In this document: piece after piece, positions 46,304 through 57,732 of the stretch
Position numbering within the stretch: position 1 is the first letter of the stretch
How the letters are laid out: every line of letters begins with the position of its first letter
NCBI RefSeq assembly: GCF_963082655.1
Contig: NC_081555.1
Location: 90,800,772-90,864,771 of the forward strand
Source of the DNA: Stomoxys calcitrans
Lineage: Eukaryota > Arthropoda > Insecta > Diptera > Muscidae
Length of the DNA: 64,000 nt
Reading direction: 5' to 3'
Made by a program: the position numbers and the translations under genes
The notes under the pieces: generated by a model
The model's database searches: none
The model's input: the letters and a program-made list of their open reading frames with translations, nothing else
Told to the model about the DNA's origin: nothing

Positions 46304-46495
46304 TTCCTCTTTTCAACCTAAGCTAACCTAGGTAAGGTAAGAGTGGCAGTCCTTTACAGACTCACTTAGACAATTTTAAGTCCATTGTGATATCACAGTA
46401 GCGACGGACCAAGGCGTCTGGCGGGAATCGCACCCACGACCCCTGCACTGGTAATCCAAGCACGCCACCCACTCGCCTACCGGGGCGCCCCAAAA
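46304..46495 (-). mobile_element. tRNA-derived SINE (family 2) with a LINE-like tail
   Basis: The minus strand begins ggggcgccccggtaggcga, with A-box-like 'tggcgtgcttgg' and B-box-like 'gggtgcgattccc'. It then continues 'tgatatcacaatggac', 'ctaagtgagtctgtaaagg' and a tail 'taccttacctaggttag'. The last ~70 bases parallel the 3' UTR of the LINE at 6785-6848 (tggtatcacaatggac, ctaagtgagtctgctgg, taacctaacc). This pattern is typical of SINEs mobilised by a partner LINE. Confidence 0.85.
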
Positions 46496-47803
46496 ACCTT
46501 AACTAGCCTAGGGTGATTTCGAAGTCTATCTCAATGCTAACTACATACTTGTTATGAAAACAATTTCTTTATTTTTTTTTCAGCAGCCTGGCTCTCATTG
46601 AACCATATACAATTTTGGACAGGTTGGCGTTGCTTTTTTTTTTTTGTTTCTTTTGTGTTTGCTTTTTTTTATTTGTTGCAAATTTCGATTTGGGTCATAG
46701 AACTTTTTTTTTTGTCCATTTGCTTTATTATGTCTGCAGCCATTGTTAAGGTTTGGTTGCTGTGTTTTGGTTGGTCATAAAGGCAAAAAACTATATCATA
46801 TTGCCATAAATTTACAATGCTTGAAGTTTTTGGCTCAACCTCCAAAATGTTTTTTGCCAGTCTCATAAATTACTTCATTTTGTTCGAAAGCATTAAAATT
46901 TTCCCATAGTCTGGGTTCTATTAGAGGACAATTTGATTTGTCTGTACTTTGAAAATTCGAAAAGTGTGTTTTGGTGTTTTTATTTGGTTTCGATTCGATT
47001 CGTATGGATTTCTTAAAATTGTTACAATTTTCAACACCTAAAAGGCGTATTGGTTGTTGAAAATTCTTACATGCAACGTCAATTTTTTTTTTGCTTGTGT
47101 TGGGCGGTATTTGTTGGCCAAAAACCAAAACCAAACCCAAATTTTAAATTTATCGCGAAGTAAATCAGTGTTTTTGTGGGCTATTAAGAAAAAAAAATAT
47201 ATAAAAATTTATTTGCTATTCGCTGTTAAAGGTAATTTAAAAAATTATTATTATTGCTTCTAGCATTTGAATTACATATCAGTTGTATAAATTTTTTGAG
47301 AATATTTTTAAAATTGCTCAATTATAGAGAATGTCTTTTAAAATCAATGTAATTGAAAATGCACTTAGCCATTTATGTGCTCAATAATGTTTGCAGGTGT
47401 CTCTGATGGCATCATCCAAACGTTTATTCTTCGCAATGACCATAACCGTGAACATCTTGCCAATGTCATTGGTCTTCCTGTCTTGCCAAACTGCATACAA
47501 TAACCTTCAACTTTAGTTAAAAAGATCTTGAAAACCACATCTTCAATGACCGAAATGAACGAACGGTTCATACGACGTTTATAAGCCAAAAGATTTATGG
47601 TCAAAACATCCTCCATTCTGGCCATTTGGTGGTTGGATGCATCAGTTGCTAGACTGATTCATACACTTTGTAAAAAAAATAGATGACAAACAAACAAAAA
47701 ATGTACAAAAGTCAAGACAATATGGACTGATTTTAAGAACACCAAGCAACTGGTATTGCCAAGCAGGCAACAAACGAATCACACAGCAGACATTTTTATT
47801 TGT
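46496..47803. other. T-rich spacer with one doubtful minus-strand frame
   Basis: Poly-T runs (46565-46650) and AT-rich DNA. A minus-strand frame at 47625-47365 (87 codons, starting MARMEDVLTINLLAYKRR) has protein-like composition. A +1 shift near 47490 gives another plausible stretch (IGKMFTVMVIAKNKRLDDAI), so it may be a decayed host exon or processed pseudogene. I do not recognise it. Confidence 0.35.
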
Positions 47804-48967
47804 CTCAAAAGCTAAATTCGGCCGGGCCGAATCTTATATACCCTCCATCATGGATCGCATTTGTCGAGTTCTATGCGCGGTACCTCTTTTTAGACAAACA
47901 TAGAATGTTGCATAAGAACTGTTATGCTATTGGAGCTATATCAAGTTATAGTCCGATTCGGATCATAAATGAATGCTGAACATTGCAGAAGTAATATTTC
48001 AGTTCATTCCGATAAGAATTGCGCCTTGTAGGGGCTCAAGAACCAAAATCGGGAGATCGGTTTAGCTGTATCTGTATTGATAGATTCAGACTATATTGGA
48101 CACGTATATTAAAGGTCATAAGAGAAGCTGTTGTATAAAATTTTAGCCAAATCGGATGAGAATTGCGCCCTCTAGAGGCTCAAGAAGTCAAGATCCCAGA
48201 TCAGTTTATATGGCAGCTATATCAGGTTCTATGCCGATTTGCGCCATACTTAGCACAGTTATTGAAAGTCATAACAAAACACCTCATGCAAAATTTCAGC
48301 CAAATCGGAGGAGAATTGCGCGCTCTATTGGCTCAAGAAGTCAAGATCCCAGATCGGTTTATATGACAGCTATACCAGATTATGAACCGATTTAAGCCAT
48401 ACTTGGCACAGTTGTTGGATATCATAACAAAACACGTCGTGCAAAATTTCATTCCAATAGGATAAGAATTGCGCCCTCTAGAGGCTCAAGAAGTCAAGAT
48501 CCAAGATCGGATTAAAGGCAGATATATCAAAACATGGACCGATTAAAACCATACGCAGCGTAGTTGTTGGAAGTGCTACCAAAACACTACATGCAAAATT
48601 TCAATAAAATCGGACAAGAATTGCGCCCTCTAGAGGCTCAAGAAGTCAAGACCCAAGATCGGTTTATATGGCAGCTATATCAAAACATGGACCGATTTGG
48701 CCCATTTACAATTGCAACCAACCTACACTAATAAAACGTATTTAGGCAAAATTTCAAGCGGGTAGCTTTACTCCTTCGAAAGTTACCGGGCGTTCGACAA
48801 ACAGACGGATGGACGGACGGACAGACGGACGGACATGGCTAGATCGACTTAAAATGACATGACGATCAAAAATGTATATACTTTATGGGGTCTTAGACGC
48901 ATATTTCGAGGTGTTACAAACAGGATGACAAAATTAGTATACCCCCATCCTATGGTGGAGGGTATAA
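47804..48967 (+). repeat. Complete TRE, plus orientation
   Basis: The head palindrome ttcggccgggccgaa is at 47817-47831, about six modules carry 'gcgccctctagaggctcaag' (48164, 48472, 48623), the gacggacggacagacggacg run is at 48808-48833 and the tail 'tacccccatcctatggtgga' at 48939. Its end 'gggtataaaaa' fuses directly to the head of the next TRE. Confidence 0.9.
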
Positions 48968-49397
48968 AAAGGCATTAAGTTCGGCCGGGCCAAACTTTGG
49001 ATACCCACCACCTCGGGTATATATGTAAACCCCATTTCGTCACAATCCGGTGAAAATTGCATAACTTAAGCACCCAAATTCGGCACGGACATTGAATGGT
49101 TTAATATATATGTCACTATTAAATTTTGTAGAACAAAATATTGATCTTTTAGGCAGATATATGCAGTTATAAACCGATCTGAACCATATTAGGGTCGGAT
49201 ATCGCGAGGCTCAGAAAAACTCACTGTTTCAAATTTCAACGAAATCGGGTAATAAATAAAGCTTTTATGGGCTTCAGTCCCCTTATCGGCAGATCGGTCT
49301 ATATGGCAGCTATATCTAAATATAGTCCGATCTGAACCAAATTTAGGTCAGATGTCGGGAGGCTTAAAATAACCCACTGTTTCAAATTTCAGCGAAA

Positions 49398-51922
49398 TCT
49401 TATATATAAATATCAATTTGTGTTTGTTTGTAGATTTATTTGTTTGAATGTTTGTGTGTTCCTTATAGACTCAGAAACGACTGAAGCGATTTTCTTGAAA
49501 TTTTCACAGATGGTGCATAATGACCCCGTGGTGAAAATAGGGTACTACATTTTTTGATATCTGATGGGGGGCGGACCCTCCCCCTTACCTTAATTTTCAG
49601 AAACGCCAGATCTCGGAGATGGGTGGTGCGATTTAAGCGAAATTTTGTGTGCTCTCATATAGTACCCTAAAAATAAAAATTTGGTATACAAATTTCGGAT
49701 CTGGTACCTAGGGGGGCTGCCTCACCCTAAAACCTACCAAACATATATTTAGACCAATCACGACAATATGGGACTCAAATGAAAGGTATTAAGGATAAGA
49801 AGCCCCAAACACCCCTAAATCGGACATATTTACTGACCATGGCAATATGTGACGCAAATGAAAGGTATATGCGAGCAGAATACGAATCCAAATGTGGGAC
49901 CACGTTTCTGGGGGTCCTGCCCTTTCCCAAAACACCCCCCAAACAGGACTTATTTAGTGACCATGGGAATATGTGGCTTAAATAAGAGGCATTTAAGTAT
50001 AGAATACGAATCTGATATCCAAATATGGGACCAAGTGTTTGGGGGGCCATCTCTCAAATGAAAGGTCTTCGGGATTTAAGCACGAATTTGATATCAATAT
50101 TCGGGAAAAGTGTCTATGGGGCCACCCCACCCCCACAACAACATACAAATAGTAAGTAATTTCTGACTATTCCAATATTAGGTTCATATTAGTGTTTTTT
50201 TTTAAGTGGAACGCGAATCCGATATATATTTTCAAGGCCAACTCACTGAGTGGCCGCCCCATCCCCCAAAACACCCTCAAGCCGGTCATTTTTGCCGACT
50301 ATGGAAATATGGGGCTCAAATTAAAGGTATGTGGGAGTAGACCACGTATCTGATATCAACATTAGGGTCCAACAGTCTAGCGGACGTCCCACCACCATAA
50401 CAACCCCCAAGTAGGACGTATTTGCTCACCAAGACAATTTGGGTCTTAAAGAGAGTGGAACTAAATATTCATATTTTTTAGGGCCAATACCCCAAACGGA
50501 CATATTTGCTGACTTTTGCAATAAGGAGTTTAAATGAGATTAGAAAACGAATTTGATATCCAATTTTGAGGGTAATGGCAATATGGGGTTCAAATAAATG
50601 ATATATTGATATATGAGAATAGAGCACGTTGCTGATATATTTTCAGGGCTTAGAATTTGGGGGATCACCCCAATCCCCAAAACACCCCTAAATCGGACAT
50701 ATTTAGCGACAATGTCAATGTGGAGCTTAAATGAAAGGCATTGGGGGTAGAGCAAGAAATGATACCCATTTTGGGGACCAATTTTCTGGGGTCTACCCCT
50801 TTCCCGAAATACCCCACAAACAGCAATTTTTTAGTGACCATCGCAATATGGGGCTCTAATAAAGGTATTTGGGAGTAGAATACGAATTTGGTAACCTATT
50901 TTGGGGCCATGCGTTTGGGGGACGCCTCATCCTGTAAACTCCCCTTAAATAAATGGTATTTGAGAGAAGAGCACGATGCTGATATTTTTTCAGGGCCATG
51001 TATCTGGGGGACCACCTCTCCCCCGAAAACACCACTTAATCAGACATCATGAGAATATCGGGCTGAAATAAAGTATTTTAAGAATGGAGTACACCTTACA
51101 TCCAAACTTAAATTCGTAGACCAATAAAGGTCATATGGAATTCAGATAAAGACACTTATATTGTTAAACTGTTAGTCAAGCGATATACTATTTTCGTAGC
51201 ATGGTATTTCACTAAAAGATCTTTAATTGTCGAAAATAAACATTCCAAGGAAACTTTTGTTCCATATAAAGGGTGATTTTTTTGAGGTTAGGATTTTCAT
51301 GCATTAGTATTTGACAGATCACGTGGGATTTCAGACATGGTGTCAAAGAGAAAGATGCTCAGTATGCTTTGACATTTCATCATGAATAGACTTACTAACG
51401 AGCAACGCTTGCAAATCATTGAATTTTATTACCAAAATCAGTGTTCGGTTCGAAATGTGTTCATTCACCGTAACGTTGCGTCCAACAGCATCTTTGAAAA
51501 AATACGGTCCAATGATTCCACCAGCGTACAAACCACACCAAACAGTGCATTTTTCGGGATGCATGGGCAGTTCTTGAACGGCTTCTGGTTGCTCTTCACT
51601 CCAAATGCGGCAATTTTGCTTATTTACGTAGCCATTCAACCAGAAATGAGCCTCATCGCTGAACAAAATTTGTCAAAATTTGAACACATTTCGAACCGAA
51701 CACTGATTTTGGTAATAAAATTCAATGATTTGCAAGCGTTGCTCGTTAGTAAGTCTATTCATGATGAAATGTCAAAGCATACTGAGCATCTTTCTCTTTG
51801 ACACCATGTCTGAAATCCCACGTGATCTGTCAAATACTAATGCATGAAAATCCTAACCTCAAAAAAATCACCCTTTACAATAAGTAAAAGAAGGTGCAGC
51901 GGAGCGGGCCCGGGTCAGCTAG
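49398..51922 (+). mobile_element. Non-autonomous Helitron (copy 1) with exact boundaries
   Basis: It starts TCTTATATATAAATATC and ends with a GC-rich palindrome (cgggcccg) and CTAG at 51919-51922. The left neighbour is A and the right neighbour T; removing the element restores 'cagcgaaa|tcgggtatta', which matches the uninterrupted TRE phrase 'caacgaaatcgggtaataaa' at 49241. Lack of a target duplication and A|T insertion are Helitron hallmarks. The body has 'gcggaccctccccc' and modules with 'tggggctcaaatgaaagg'. There is no Rep/helicase ORF, so it depends on a partner. A palindromic transposon is nested near the 3' end. Confidence 0.9.
51269..51875 (-). mobile_element. 607-bp palindromic Tc1/mariner-type transposon (copy 2, inverted)
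   Basis: Same length and structure as 2060-2666, with TA at 51267-51268 and 51876-51877, and the centre in the opposite orientation. Both chimeric ORFs (139 codons plus strand 51382-51801, 107 codons minus strand 51666-51343) translate to the same proteins as in copy 1, so the two copies are essentially identical while all surroundings are diverged. Confidence 0.93.
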
Positions 51923-52420
51923 TCGGGTATTAAATAAAGCTTTTATGGTCTTCAGACCCTCTATCGGGAGATCGGTCTATATGGTAGCTATATCAAAATA
52001 TAGTCCGATCTGAAACATATTTGGGTCAGTTGTCGGGAAGCCTTAAGCTACTCACTGTTTCAAATTTTAGCGAAATCGGATGAAAACTAAAGCATTTATG
52101 GGCATTAGACCCTTTATTGGAAAATCGGTCTATATAGCAGATATATCCAAATATGGTCCGATTTGGCCCGTTCGAGAACTTAACCAGGGTACATCAAAAG
52201 ACGTATCTGTGTCAAATTTCAGCTCAATATCTAAATTTTTGAAGGCTCTAGAGTGATTACAACAGTAGGACGGATAGACGGACATCGTTAAATCGTTTTA
52301 GAATTTTACGCCGATCCGAAATATATACACTTTGTAGGGTCAGAAATTGATATTTCGATGTGTTGCCAACGGAATGACTAAATGAATATACCCCATATGC
52401 TACGGTGGTGGGTATAAAAA

Positions 52421-52884
52421 AAACAAAAGGCATCAAACCAATACCACATTTGTTTGCTCACTTTGGCTCATGTTTAAGTTGGGTTTTTAAACTTCTGAAT
52501 TTGTTTGAATTAAAGAACAGTCATCTTGGCCAAGCCAACTTTTGTAAGTTAAAGAGTAGACGTCGAGTTACAGCCGATGTTGAAAATAAAAAATCTAACT
52601 CTTGCTAGTTTAAAATGAAAATCGTGCCTTCGTCTTATTCAGCATTTGTTTCTAGTTTTTTTTTTGCTCCTTAACAAAAAACGTGTTTAGAGTTTCTGTT
52701 AGTATCAGCAACAATTTTCCGATAAAGTCCAAAAAAACTGGTTTGAATGTTGCCATGACAGTTAAACTGTTTTCTTAAAGCAGCGATAAATAAGATTCGT
52801 ATAACATAGAAAATCAGATTGTTGCACTTACAATAAATGTTTAAAAAATGCATTTTTTATAGATGTTGGTAGTCATAATCTAAC
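52421..52884. other. AT-rich spacer, no gene seen
   Basis: The open frame 52405-52608 overlaps the end of the TRE and lacks any motif. Nothing else is recognised. Confidence 0.45.
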
Positions 52885-53053
52885 TGTCAGCCAAGTCAGA
52901 TAGTAATTGCGCCCTCTAGAGAGGAAGATCGATTAATAACGCAGCAAAATTTAAACATGGCCCATGTACAATCCCGATATGGCCCATGTACAATCCCAAC
53001 CGACCTACATCAATAAGAAGTGTACGTCCCAAATTTCGAGCGGCTGCCTTATT
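52885..53053 (+). repeat. TRE pre-tail fragment
   Basis: 'taattgcgccctctagagag' and a local duplication of 'atggcccatgtacaatccc' (52957, 52980), then 'aatttcgagcggctgcctt'. Cut by the Jockey fragment. Confidence 0.7.
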
Positions 53054-53363
53054 GTTGTAGCAGTTTGTTGTGTTCTATCTTTCGCCTGCTAGGTTCTGTT
53101 GAGTGTCCAGATCCAGGAACTCTGCGACTAAGATGGAGTGCGTCCAGGGGGATCTGGGCCTGAGTCGAGTGGGTTTGGCTGGGCAGTTAAACAGGTGACG
53201 TGTGTCGTGTGCTCCCTGATCACAATCGGGACATACATCTTGCACGTCGGCATCAATACTTGCTCTGTAGGAGTTGAGGCGGCTGCATCGGCCAGAACGT
53301 AATTGAACCAGAACTACTCTGGTTTGCCGAGGGAGGTCAATTTCTTCAGGTGCAATGACGTAA
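53054..53363 (-). pseudogene. Jockey-type LINE, C-terminal fragment
   Basis: The minus strand encodes APEEIDLPRQTRVVLVQLRS, then VCPDCDQGAHDTRHLFNCPA (zinc-knuckle-like) and ILVAEFLDLDTQQNLAGER, ending in 'aacaaactgctacaacaa'. Same family as 13241-16056, but only the last ~100 codons survive (5' truncation). Confidence 0.85.
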
Positions 53364-53432
53364 AAGCGTACTAAGTTCGGCCGGGCCGAATCTCTAAAAT
53401 CCACCATCATGGATTCTGCTAAAAATATATAC
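53364..53432 (+). repeat. TRE head scrap
   Basis: 'aagcgtactaag' and the palindrome ttcggccgggccgaa, followed by 'ccaccatcatggattctgc'. Confidence 0.75.
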
Positions 53433-53762
53433 AAAATAAATGTAGTTGAAGGGCATAATTTTATTCAACATACCAAACTTCCAAAATCGACAATTCTGCT
53501 TATTAACGTACCCATTGAGCCAAAAATGAGCTTTGTCGTAAAATGGAAGAAGTGCGTGATAAACTTTCTCAACAGAGCACGCATTTTGATAATTAAATTC
53601 AATAATTTGCAAGTGCTATTCGTTTTTAAGACGATTCATGGTAAAATCATAGACCAAACTGAAGATGTTTGATAGTGAAACAAAACACGAAACGTGCGCA
53701 AGCTGTTTCAAACAGTATTGCCAAAAAGATAATAGCTAAAAAATCACCCTTTTTCAGAATCT
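53433..53762 (-). pseudogene. Tc1/mariner-type transposase, N-terminal and first-Asp relic
   Basis: From 53760 on the minus strand: 'gggtgattttttagcta' (terminal repeat), an NRLKNEQ...MQIIEFNYQNACSVEKVYHA start (53640-53560), then a jump to DKAHFWLNGYVNKQNCRFW (53545-53490), where the catalytic Asp block reads DKAHF. Everything after it is gone. The 5' end resembles that of the relic at 33190-33955. Confidence 0.8.
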
Positions 53763-54189
53763 GTCTCTAGCATGGTCAAATCTTAAGTACCTTGGAATTG
53801 AATACCATATTACATAAATGCTGTATCTTCTGTATCTGTATCTGTTCTGCTGTATCTATTTTTAAGGAATATCATGACCTCTTCTAAGCAAAATATTAGT
53901 GTAAATTTTTTTTCCGTTTTCACTGTTTTCTATCACAATTTTGTAATTGTTTTCACCGATATTTAAAATTAAATTTTTAGTAGTAAAATGTTTTTATTTC
54001 ATTATTTGCCACACCCACGGCTAACACGCCTGCTTTTGTCTGCTACTTGGCAGCTCCCTTGTTACTCATACGTCATGTTGAGAGTAGAATAAATTGATGG
54101 ACTACTCTACGGGAAGTCGCTTAATAAGGAGCCTCACAAAGGCTATAAATCCGTTTCCGTTTAAATATTTCTTATAAACGAAAATGAAT
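53763..54189. other. Spacer, no gene seen
   Basis: A tctgtatctg-type simple repeat at 53820-53865; otherwise AT-rich. Confidence 0.45.
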
Positions 54190-54493
54190 ATTTGCCCATA
54201 AACAATCCCTTAAAGAAATGGGCCAAACTTTTCACATATCACAAAGTGGTGGTCGATTCAAATTTCAAGCTCAATGATAAGGGATCTCCTTTTTATAGCC
54301 GAGCCCGAATGGTGTGCCGCGGTGCGACACCTCTTTGGGAAGAAATTTTAACATGACATAGTACCTCACAAATGTCGCCAGCATTAGAGGGGGTGACCAC
54401 CGCTGAAAATCTTTTTAAATGTTATCGCCAGGGTTCGAACCCCTGCGTTCAGCGACATAGGCAGACATTCTAACCTCTGAGCTACAGTGGCCT
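54190..54493 (-). mobile_element. SINE family 1, complete
   Basis: The minus strand runs from 'aggccactgtagctcagagg' with B box 'gggttcgaaccct' through 'cagcggtggtcaccccctct' to 'attgtttatgggcaaat'. Both pol III boxes are recognisable. Confidence 0.87.
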
Positions 54494-54984
54494 GCTCTTT
54501 CTTATAAATGCAAGGCAAATAGTGTGAAAACATAGTTTCGTATTTGTCTTTTGCGAATCTTTCAAGAAGTCTAATTGCTTGTAATGGCAAATGTTTATCC
54601 GCACTTTGTGAGGTTATTTAATGCTGTGATATTGTCTTTATTAACATGTAGTCATGCAGAATATGTTCTATGGGAATAATATTAGGGGCATATATGGATC
54701 GTGGTGTTATTTGCTTTACAATTTTAAATCTTTGTCATAGATTGATGGAGTATGAAATTATTTAAAAAGTGACCTTTACAATGAAATGTCAATAAATATT
54801 GATTTATGATCTTGGTTATTATTAAAATCAAGCTCGTTTTGGTCACTGTAAAAAACAATTTGACCATGCATTGATAATAATAATAAGATAATATATTCAA
54901 CGATTAAGTTCTTAGTTTGCTGAATTTTATAAAAAAGAAATAAATAATAAAAAAGAATGATGACAAATCACCTCGGTGCCGCTC
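54494..54984. other. AT-rich spacer, no gene seen
   Basis: No feature is recognised in this AT-rich stretch. Confidence 0.45.
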
Positions 54985-56248
54985 TCGCTTTACTACTTCG
55001 GGGTGGCGTTCATTTACTGCGTCTTTCAGCTTCCATAATTTAATCTACTCCGCCATCCATTCTTTTCACTTCTGATTAGGGGTTCGACTATAATGATTAA
55101 AGGTGTTTGACTTTTGCCTCCATAATATCTTGCATAAATGCTGAGTCCGTTGACCATTTATAATTGCTTTGCTCATCTCTTTGAAACAATTTTCGAAAGA
55201 TGTCTGGTGTGATATCTGATATCTTGTTCTAATGTCTTACCAGTTTCGGCAAAGAAATAGCGTGTGTTCCACAGTGTCCTACTGGCATATTTTTCTCATA
55301 TGATATCCGCTCAAATAGTTGCCAAAATTGGCATGGCCATTAAAAACTTGGCTTAAGTGAAAGTTCAAGTCCCAATGGGTTCTGCTAATCCAGGCCACAA
55401 TGTATGCAATAATTCTGTACGTCCACCTACCCTGTGCACAGACAACCCATATGTTATGCCATTGTTGTAGGAGTCTTTTTCTTCCTTGATCTTTAATATT
55501 TCTTATTCCTCCTGTTTCCTTGAAGTACGCCATCTTGAAATGCTAGTCAAGCTATCAGGGCGAGGGCGACGTCGTCAGCATATCCGACTAGTTGGGTGCC
55601 ATGTGGCAAAGTCATGTTCAGTAGATCGTCATACATCAGGTTTCATGAAAAGGGATCCAAAATGGGCCCATGTGGGACGCCTGAAGTGACTTTGTATTCC
55701 TTGACACCTGTATCCGTGACGTACAATAGGATTCTGTTCTCGAGATAGCTGTCGATTATTTTGATCGGGTACCCTGACATGTTTCGTCGCCTTATGACTT
55801 GCCTTATTTTATTCCAGTCAGCAGAGTTAAACGCGTTTTTGATATCCAGTGTAATAATTGGACAGAAATGTTTTGCCTACATAGCGTGTTTCACCGTATT
55901 CACGACTTCCCGTATTGCGTCAATAGTTGATATTCCTTTGATGAATCCATACTGCATCCTCGAAAAAACCTCCATTTATGTTAATTTTTTTGTCTGATCT
56001 CTTTAGTACCAGCTTCTCTAAAAACTTACCGCATGTGTCTAACAGATCAAGTGGCCTGTAAGATGACGGATTGTCTAAAGGCTTGTCACCTTTTCTTAAT
56101 AGAACCAGATGTTGAACATTCCATACGGAGGGAAGCTCGCCTTTTTCCAAACATTGATTCATAACCGATACCAATCGTTGTGACCATAAACATGCAATTA
56201 TTGAAATTACTTCGTTTGGTATTCCATCTGGACCTGGTGCTTTCCGCT
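54985..56248 (-). pseudogene. R1-type LINE: RT and C-terminal part
   Basis: On the minus strand: RKAPGPDGIPNEVISIIACL (from 56240), LPSVWNVQHLVLLRKGDKPL and SSYRPLDLLDTCGKFLEKLV (56130-56020), then in other frames ITLDIKNAFNSADWNKIRQV (about 55860-55800) and QLVGYADDVALAL (55600-55565, catalytic). The R1-like end GRWTYRIIAYIVAWISRTHW then FNGHANFGNYLSGY (55420-55300) follows. Several frameshifts make it inactive. The element continues upstream beyond a TRE insertion (57012 onward). Confidence 0.85.
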
Positions 56249-57011
56249 TTTTATACCCACCACCATAGATCTAATCTAGGCATTCCGTTTGTAACACCTC
56301 GAAATATTGATCTTGGACCCCATACATTTTATATATTCTTGTTCGTCTCGAAATTCTGATTCGAACTAGTCATGTCCGTCCGTCTTTCGAAATCACGATA
56401 GCGGTCGAAAGCGTAAAGCTAGACGCTTGAAATTTTGCACAAATACTTTATATTGATGTCAAATGGGCCATATAGGTTCAGAATTGAGTAAAGCTTTCGA
56501 TCTCCCGATTTGAATTCTTGAACCCCTGGAAGCCACAATTGTTATGCGATTTGGCTGAAATTTTGCGTTCTGTTATGACTCCCAATAAAGGAGTCAAGTA
56601 CGGTGTAAATCGGTCTATAAACTGATATAGCTCCCATATAAACCGATCTCCCGATTTGACTTCCTGAGCCACTCGAAGGCGCAATTTTTGTTCGATTGGG
56701 CTGAAATTTTGTACATAGTGTTCTGTTATGACTCCCAACAACTGTGCCAAGTACGGTTCAAATCGGTCAAGAACATGATATAGCTCCCATATAAACCCCG
56801 ATCTCCAGATTTGACTTCTTGAGACCCTAAAAGCCTCAATTTGCATTCGATTTGGCTGACATTTTGCACATATTGTGTTCTGTTATGACTCTTAACAACT
56901 GCGCCAAGTACGGTTCAAATCGGTCTATAACTAGATATAGCTCCCACATTTTAGCAGAATCCATGGTGGTGGGATTCGGCCCGACCGAACTTAGCACGCC
57001 TTTACTTGTTT
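56249..57011 (-). repeat. TRE nested in the R1-type LINE
   Basis: Tail 'tttatacccaccaccatag' at 56250, a short 'catgtccgtccgtc' at 56371, four modules with 'gatatagctcccatataaac', and the head 'ttcggcccgaccgaac' then 'acgcctttacttgttt' at 56976-57011. It lies between the R1 endonuclease and RT regions and is complete, so it defines both element ends against known flanks. Confidence 0.88.
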
Positions 57012-57700
57012 AGTCTCGCACATACTATTGCAATTTCTGTGGTTAAGAAAGGCCATACCCATCACTTGGTGTGAGTTGAATTGCTCTGCTCATTTTGCTT
57101 TTAGAAAAAAGTGTGCTCACAATGGTAAGTTCCCATTCCGCAATTCTTATCCCGAAATTTAAAAAAATTTTAATTTCTTATTATTTTCTTATATGGGAGT
57201 CCCCACGAATCATTTTCTATTTATTTTATTAAAGACGGAAGCTACTTCTTGCTATTCTGTAAGAATTGATAGTAACTACATCGCCTTTCCTCCTAGTTGC
57301 AATTCTTTTTGCCTTATGACACTTTTTTCTTAGATCTGCAATTTTGTCATTCTACCTATAAGCATTTTTTTTTGTTCTTTCCAAATGTCTTTGCTTTTGG
57401 GATCCCTGCTTCGCATATCTGAATTAAAGTTTTCGTGAGAAAATCAGCAGAATTTAGTGGTCCACCTGGGAATAGCAGGGATTGCTACTTGAATATTACA
57501 CCCTACATCGAGGGTAATATACAGATAATTGCTTAGGGTTTCTTCAGATTGTACGTTCCATCTCCTTATGTCGGGAGCGATGCCCAATGACGCTAAGGAG
57601 ATATCGATAATAGAGCTTGCGTCACCCCGTAAAAACGTTGGGGTATTATCCCTATTGAGTACATATAAATTGAAGGGATGCAATCACCTCACTCACCGCT
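57012..57700 (-). pseudogene. R1-type LINE: endonuclease part
   Basis: The minus strand 57683-57444 reads LYVLNRDNTPTFLRGDASSI, then IDISLASLGIAPDIRRWNVQ and SEETLSNYLYITLDV. This is the C-terminal half of an R1-type AP endonuclease, where the usual LSDH motif reads LSNY (catalytic His changed). The linker to RT (57310-57012) is decayed. Confidence 0.78.
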
Positions 57701-57732
57701 ATACCTCTTTTATCGGTTTTTCATGAGCATCA

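Larger units (their letters stand above)
48968..52420 (+). repeat. TRE, plus orientation, split by a Helitron
   Basis: The head at 48968 (ggcattaag, ttcggccgggccaaa) lacks the usual acaagta start because it shares the 'aaaaagg' junction with the preceding TRE. Modules run to 49397, resume at 51923 ('tcgggtattaaataaagctt') and end with the tail 'tatgctacggtggtgggtat' and aaaaa at 52420. Confidence 0.88.

Noticed and set aside
46565..46600. Polypyrimidine tract followed by cag, like a splice acceptor
   Set aside because: No coding exon with a recognisable protein follows; T-runs are frequent in this stretch.
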